From the NCBI GenBank assembly GCA_965603015.1, contig CBFDBJ010000049.1, positions 1 to 28,440 of the forward strand: 28,440 bases of DNA. The letters are read 5' to 3'. Below the pieces are notes generated by a model, which searched no databases, was not told where the DNA came from, and was given only the letters and a program-made list of their open reading frames with translations. How positions within the stretch are numbered: the first letter of the stretch is position 1; each line of letters begins with the position of its first letter. Below are positions 24,460-28,440 of the stretch, piece after piece. This stretch comes from JAUWTJ01 sp965603015. GTDB lineage: Bacteria > Pseudomonadota > Alphaproteobacteria > M2410. The position numbers were made by a program, and so were the translations under genes.

Positions 24460-27132
24460 TCAAACAGAATGAAACGCCACGGGAGGACGAGATGATCTTC
24501 TGTGGCCCAGGTGCAGGTAGAGCTTGTAGAGTTCCATCACCAGGACAATCGAGAGTGCAGGCAGGGCAGACCCGATCCAGGTTTCAAAACTCAAAGGCCG
24601 GATATCCAATACATGACTCAATCCCGGAATATGCATGGCGGCTAGATGCGCAAGCTGCAGAGTAACAACACCGCCGACAAGAAAAGGATTATTTCGGATC
24701 GGGATTGCGAAGGCCGAGCGCACTTCCGAGCGGCAATTGAAGACGTGGACATTTTCAAAAAGAATGAGAACCAGGAGCAGTTGGTTGCTGGCTTCAAAGG
24801 GACTCAGTCCGGCCCCCAGGTAGGATCGAAAGAGGAAAAATGCAGCCCCACCGACGAAGAGACCCGACAGAACCGTTTGCTCGATCATCTGCCGATTGAA
24901 TATACCTTCCTTCGGGGGACGGGGTCGGCGGTTCAACACACCGGGCTCACCTTTCTCAAAGGCAAGGGCCACGCCCTGTATCCCCTGTGTAACAAGATTC
25001 AACCAAAGAAGCTGTACCGGGGACAGGGGAAGCGGCAAGCCGACTGCAATTGACATGAGGAAGAGCACAAGCTCGGCCGCCCCGGTCGAAATCAGGAGAT
25101 AGATCACCTTGCGGATATTGTCGTAGGCGATCCGCCCTTCCTCGATACCATCCGCCAATGACGACAGCTCATCGTCTGCGAGGATCAGGTCGGCAGCGCT
25201 ACGGGCAACATCGGTGCCTGACCGGCCCATCGCCGCACCTATATCGGCGGCGGCAAGGGCTGATGCATCGTTCACACCGTCGCCTGTTACAGCCACCGTA
25301 TGTCCTGCCCGTTGCATGGACTGGACGATAGCCAGCTTCTGCAACGGAGCAATGCGGGCGAAAATCCGTGTGTGCGCGACAATGGCATCAAAGGCGCTCC
25401 GGTCATGTTCGAGGTCCGCCAGACGACTTCCTGTCACAACATCGTCATCGCCTTCGGCCATGTCGAGCTGCCGACCGATTTCAAGAGCAGTCATGGGGTG
25501 ATCGCCTGTAATCATGCGCACGGCCACACCAGCGTCGCGGCAACGGCCTACGGCCACGGCGGCATTCGGCCTCAACGGGTCGATCAGTGCGACCAGGCCC
25601 AGAAAGTCAAGCTCCCTGAGACTGTCACGCTCCATCCCGGCAACCAGGCCCTCGGCCAGCGCGAGGACCCGGTACCCTTTTCGGGCAAGGGCTTCGATCT
25701 GATTGTCGATCTCCTGTCCGCCCCGCTCCTTGCAGAATGGGAGAACAACTTCTGCGGCCCCCTTCACACAAGCATAGAGGCCCTGTTCAGCTTCGTGAAA
25801 CGAGGCGGCAAAAGAAAGCACCGGCTCATACTGGATGCGTCCTGTTCGCGGGTTGTCCTGATCGACAACCGCGCGGTCGAACCTGGCTCTTTCGCCGAGC
25901 CTCAGAAAAGCGCCATCCACAGTGTCGCCGAACAATTGCGAGGTTCCGTCTGTCTGTTCCTCCAGTCTGGCTTCGTTGCAAAGAAGGCCGGCCAGAACGA
26001 GTCGACGAAAAGCATCACCCGCCTTTTCCGGTCCTCCCCCTTTTGTCTCACCAACCAATGAGGATACCGACAGATCGCCAAATTCGGGAAGCCAGACCCT
26101 TTCGACAGACAATTCATTCACGGTCAATGTGCCGGTCTTGTCCGCTGCTATCATGGTGCAGGCGCCAAGGCCTTCGACAGCCGCCATTCTACGCACAACA
26201 ACATTGCGCCTTGCCATACGCGAAACGCTGATCGCCAACGCCACGGTCAAAGCCACCGGCAAACCCTCGGGGATCGCCGCAACCGCGAGCGCCACACTCA
26301 TCAGCAGGATGGCCGAAGGTTCGGCACCACGCAATAATTCGATGAGTGCTATAACGGCGATGACGCCGACCATTACACTCGCCACGATATGCGTAAACTT
26401 CTCCATCCGTCCAATGAGTGGCGGTGCGATTTCCTCCGTATACTTTAGCGACTCAGCAACCTTGCCCACCTCTGTCCGTGCGCCCGTTGCGACCACGACA
26501 CCGGTCGCCCGGCCGCGCGTCACCGTTGTTCCAGCATGCAGCATGCTGGTCTGGTCGGCCAGCGCGACTTGTTTCCTCTGAAGGGTGGCCACGTCTTTAA
26601 GAACTGGAACCGACTCGCCAGTGAGCAGCGACTCGTCGGCCTCCAGCGCTTCGGTGCTCAGGAGCCGCATGGCAGCCGGAACCCGGCTGCCCGCCTCCAC
26701 TTCCACAATGTCACCGGGAACCAGTTCGCGCCCGTCGAGCGTCGCCCATACGCCATCGCGCCGTACGGCCACAGTCGACTGGACAAGTTTTCTGAGGGCC
26801 AGTGCCTTTTCCTGCGCCTGCCACTCCTGTGCGGTGCCGATAATCGCATTGATCTGCAGTGCGGCGGCGATAAACAGGGCATCACCTACTTCGCCCAACG
26901 AAAGTGACACAACTGCTGCAATCAGCAACAAATAGATGAAGGCACTCCTGAACTGACTGAAATAGACACTCAGGAGCGTTTTGGGCGGCGACTCGGGAAT
27001 GACATTCGGGCCAATCTCACGAATCCTTTTTGCAGCTTCGCCGGACGACAAACCATCTTGCGATGCTTCCAGCACATTCAGCGTCTGGTCAATCGTCAGA
27101 GCATGCCAGGCTTTGGTCACTTTAATTTCCAT
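24460..27132 (-). CDS. P-type cation-transporting ATPase (P2-like, CtpF-like)
   Basis: An 890-residue ion-pumping P-type ATPase of the inner membrane. In order: N-terminal cation-ATPase domain, actuator TGES (171-174), M4 AVAAIPEGLPVALTVALA (PEGL 288-291), phosphorylation site DKTGT (Asp331), ITGDHPMT (541 onward), hinge TGDGVND (616-622), M5 GAAELVLFL (Glu687) and M6 WLNLVTQG (Asn712, Thr715, Gln716). The overall form fits Ca/Na-type P2 pumps, but the M6 Asp of the SERCA site is Gln here, so the ion cannot be stated. Length and layout resemble mycobacterial CtpF (recalled). ATG 27132 is chosen since the conserved WHAL start follows; a TTG at 27168 is possible, and neither has a good ribosome-binding site. 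Confidence 0.9.
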   Translation of the reverse strand: MEIKVTKAWHALTIDQTLNVLEASQDGLSSGEAAKRIREIGPNVIPESPPKTLLSVYFSQFRSAFIYLLLIAAVVSLSLGEVGDALFIAAALQINAIIGTAQEWQAQEKALALRKLVQSTVAVRRDGVWATLDGRELVPGDIVEVEAGSRVPAAMRLLSTEALEADESLLTGESVPVLKDVATLQRKQVALADQTSMLHAGTTVTRGRATGVVVATGARTEVGKVAESLKYTEEIAPPLIGRMEKFTHIVASVMVGVIAVIALIELLRGAEPSAILLMSVALAVAAIPEGLPVALTVALAISVSRMARRNVVVRRMAAVEGLGACTMIAADKTGTLTVNELSVERVWLPEFGDLSVSSLVGETKGGGPEKAGDAFRRLVLAGLLCNEARLEEQTDGTSQLFGDTVDGAFLRLGERARFDRAVVDQDNPRTGRIQYEPVLSFAASFHEAEQGLYACVKGAAEVVLPFCKERGGQEIDNQIEALARKGYRVLALAEGLVAGMERDSLRELDFLGLVALIDPLRPNAAVAVGRCRDAGVAVRMITGDHPMTALEIGRQLDMAEGDDDVVTGSRLADLEHDRSAFDAIVAHTRIFARIAPLQKLAIVQSMQRAGHTVAVTGDGVNDASALAAADIGAAMGRSGTDVARSAADLILADDELSSLADGIEEGRIAYDNIRKVIYLLISTGAAELVLFLMSIAVGLPLPLSPVQLLWLNLVTQGIQGVALAFEKGEPGVLNRRPRPPKEGIFNRQMIEQTVLSGLFVGGAAFFLFRSYLGAGLSPFEASNQLLLVLILFENVHVFNCRSEVRSAFAIPIRNNPFLVGGVVTLQLAHLAAMHIPGLSHVLDIRPLSFETWIGSALPALSIVLVMELYKLYLHLGHRRSSRPPVAFHSV

Positions 27133-27296
27133 TACTGATTGAAGACCCGATAAGAGACCTGATTTCAACGTAGGCCCGGTGACAAAGGTACTTTAGCAAG
27201 ATGACTATAGTATAGAAGATCTGAGATGAAGCGTCTTTAACTCTGGTTGAGCAATTTCCATGCGGTGGAAAAACGTCGAATGAGAGTTCAATGATC

Positions 27297-27325
27297 TGCA
27301 CAGAACCTCCAAAGTATGTTATAAT
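27297..27325 (+). promoter_or_regulatory. Putative promoter of the second CBS gene
   Basis: TGCACA (27297-27302), 17 bases, then a perfect TATAAT (27320-27325) preceded by TG to form an extended -10, giving a start near 27332 and a leader of about 45 bases. No FNR-type box is seen in the 244-base gap. On the opposite strand TATACT (27214-27209) could serve the ATPase gene, with a poor -35. Confidence 0.55.
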
Positions 27326-27376
27326 TACTCCCGTTGAAGGTTAGAACTGGAACTCTTCGAATAAGGGGGATGACTA

Positions 27377-27805
27377 ATGACAACCGTAAACCAGCTACTC
27401 AAGCACAAGGGCCGCAAGGTTCATGCAATAAGTCCTGATGACACTGTGTTCAACGCAATCCGCAAGATGGCAGAGAGAGATATCGGTTCTCTTATTGTGA
27501 TGGAGAACGAACGGCCGATTGGCATTTTTACCGAACGTCACTATGCGCGAAATGTTTTCCTGAAAGGCAAATCATCGCCAAAGACTTCGGTCCGTCATGC
27601 AATGTCTGATCGTCCGGTTTTTGTTCGACCGGAACAGACGGTTAAAGAATGTATGGCGATTATGACCAAAAACAAAATTCGGCACCTGCCCGTCATGAAT
27701 GGTGAGGAACTGGCTGGCGTTATCTCAATCGGTGATCTGGTCCAAAGTACGATCGCTGATCAGGAATTTTCCATCGAACAGCTCGAACACTATATTCGCA
27801 GCTAG
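27377..27805 (+). CDS. Tandem CBS-domain protein
   Basis: A 142-residue CBS pair with a different flavour from the copy at 15375. CBS1 has VFNAIRKMAERDIGSLIVMENERPIGIFTERHYAR; CBS2 has AMSDRPVFVRPEQTV, CMAIMTKNKIRHLPVM and LAGVISIGDLVQSTIADQEF, ending in the usual IEQLEHYIRS tail. It likely binds an adenine nucleotide and modulates a partner; no partner domain is fused. A GGGGGA ribosome-binding site lies 6 bases before the ATG and an extended -10 promoter lies upstream. It converges on the exonuclease-like gene with a 12-base gap. Confidence 0.9.
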   Translation: MTTVNQLLKHKGRKVHAISPDDTVFNAIRKMAERDIGSLIVMENERPIGIFTERHYARNVFLKGKSSPKTSVRHAMSDRPVFVRPEQTVKECMAIMTKNKIRHLPVMNGEELAGVISIGDLVQSTIADQEFSIEQLEHYIRS

Positions 27806-27817
27806 TGATGGTGAATT

Positions 27818-28440
27818 TCAATTTCGCGAAAGTATCTGGAAAGTGTCGAAGGAAAAATCCGCCACAAGTGGCGCATGAAAACTCTCCGGCGGATGATCCA
27901 TGTGCCTGTAGGCGACCGTCTCGTCGCCCAGCGCTTCGTTGTGGATTTCCATCGAGCGAAAGGCCCCGCCAAGTGACCGCGACACCAGCATATGATCCAG
28001 CATCTGCGGGCGGCCATGATGAATAACAGAGAAGGCACGATCCCGGGGAAGCCCCCGCTCAAGCGCGATGAGGGATCTTTCAGCCAGAGCGCCGTTGCCG
28101 GTATCTTCATCACTCGCCATGAGTATTCGAAGCGGCACCTCAGGCTCTTCGGCATTGAGGTCTCCGCAGACCATGATCAGAGCATCCGGGTGACTATCGT
28201 AAATCCTGTCGATCAATAAGCGGACCTCAAGCGCCTGCCCACTTCGCTTGAGTGATGAGAGGTAAAAGGCCTCTGCCCATCCGGGGACCGATTTCCAGGA
28301 GAAGGGTCCAATTTTCTGCCCCTCAATATAGGAGCCGCCGGGGGATCGCAGGTGCAAATTTATGAGGTTCAATTGACGCCCCTCATTGAGGTCAATGACA
28401 ACGTGAAGCAATGGACGTTCCCACCTGACCGTCGACACCG
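27818..28440 (-). CDS. Endonuclease/exonuclease/phosphatase family protein, C-terminal part
   Basis: The last 206 or so residues of an EEP-superfamily hydrolase that runs out of the window. Visible motifs are NLHLRSP, the catalytic CGDLNAEEPEVPLR, DHMLVSRSL and the terminal HAPLVADF, corresponding to the metal-binding and His-Asp pairs of DNase I-like phosphodiesterases. Family members cut DNA, RNA, inositol phosphates or sphingomyelin, and substrate cannot be inferred here. The reading frame stays open to the edge, and conserved N-terminal motifs (N, E metal ligands) are missing, so it is truncated only by the window. Confidence 0.8.
   Translation of the reverse strand, partial: VSTVRWERPLLHVVIDLNEGRQLNLINLHLRSPGGSYIEGQKIGPFSWKSVPGWAEAFYLSSLKRSGQALEVRLLIDRIYDSHPDALIMVCGDLNAEEPEVPLRILMASDEDTGNGALAERSLIALERGLPRDRAFSVIHHGRPQMLDHMLVSRSLGGAFRSMEIHNEALGDETVAYRHMDHPPESFHAPLVADFSFDTFQILSRN

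Noticed and set aside
23725..26061. Long + strand open frames opposite the second GH130 gene and the P-type ATPase
   Set aside because: Shadows of strongly supported minus-strand genes (DKTGT, TGES, GIEDPR motifs).
1..28440. CRISPR arrays, tRNA or rRNA genes, insertion sequences, attachment sites
   Set aside because: No regularly spaced repeats, no tRNA-like cloverleaf noticed by eye, no transposase or integrase motif in any frame.

Overview
The window looks like chromosomal DNA of an alphaproteobacterium. This is inferred from alphaproteobacterial-style exopolysaccharide genes (WcaJ-type transferase, heparinase-like protein, AlgD-type dehydrogenase), a FixK/FNR-type regulator, three FNR/FixK-type palindromes and moderately GC-rich codon use. 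No tRNA, rRNA, CRISPR array, insertion sequence or phage gene was seen.

Region 1 (1-14162) is the distal part of a capsule/exopolysaccharide locus. It holds the C-terminal half of an undecaprenyl-phosphate sugar transferase (cut by the window edge), a heparinase II/III-like protein, an O-antigen ligase/polymerase-like membrane protein, a hexapeptide acyltransferase and a SAM methyltransferase on +. A translationally coupled minus-strand trio follows (asparagine synthase-like amidotransferase, Wzx-like flippase, small kinase-like phosphotransferase). After a divergent promoter region, + strand genes resume: glycosyltransferase, sulfotransferase, GDP-mannose 6-dehydrogenase (AlgD type) and a second glycosyltransferase. 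Together they suggest an acidic polymer, with mannuronate or a derivative, possibly amidated, acylated, methylated or sulfated. Export genes (Wza/Wzc type) are not in the window.

Region 2 (14217-18676) holds a SPOR-domain lipoprotein, a probably decayed small gene, an Hrp1-like CBS protein, a class I fructose-bisphosphate aldolase, a CRP/FNR-family regulator with unusual cysteines, and a Host_attach-family protein, all real genes on -. The CBS and aldolase genes share an almost superimposable promoter: the same 14-bp FNR/FixK palindrome inside a 21-bp identity, plus conserved -10 and 5'-leader blocks at the same spacing.

Region 3 (18677-28440) is a carbohydrate and stress module: a GH130 mannoside phosphorylase/mannosidase, a glycosyltransferase fused to an alpha/alpha-barrel-like domain (preceded by a third FNR-type palindrome), a stand-alone phosphomannose-isomerase-type cupin, a second GH130 enzyme, a CtpF-like P-type ATPase, a second CBS-pair protein and a truncated endonuclease/exonuclease/phosphatase.

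The most interesting reading is that regions 2 and 3 form a low-oxygen (FixK/FNR-type) survival regulon. Its content (Hrp1-like CBS protein, CtpF-like ATPase, a glycolytic enzyme) parallels the mycobacterial DosR dormancy regulon, and it is combined with a mannose-glycan synthesis and phosphorolysis module. The family calls are strong; the regulon and the glycan chemistry are inference.
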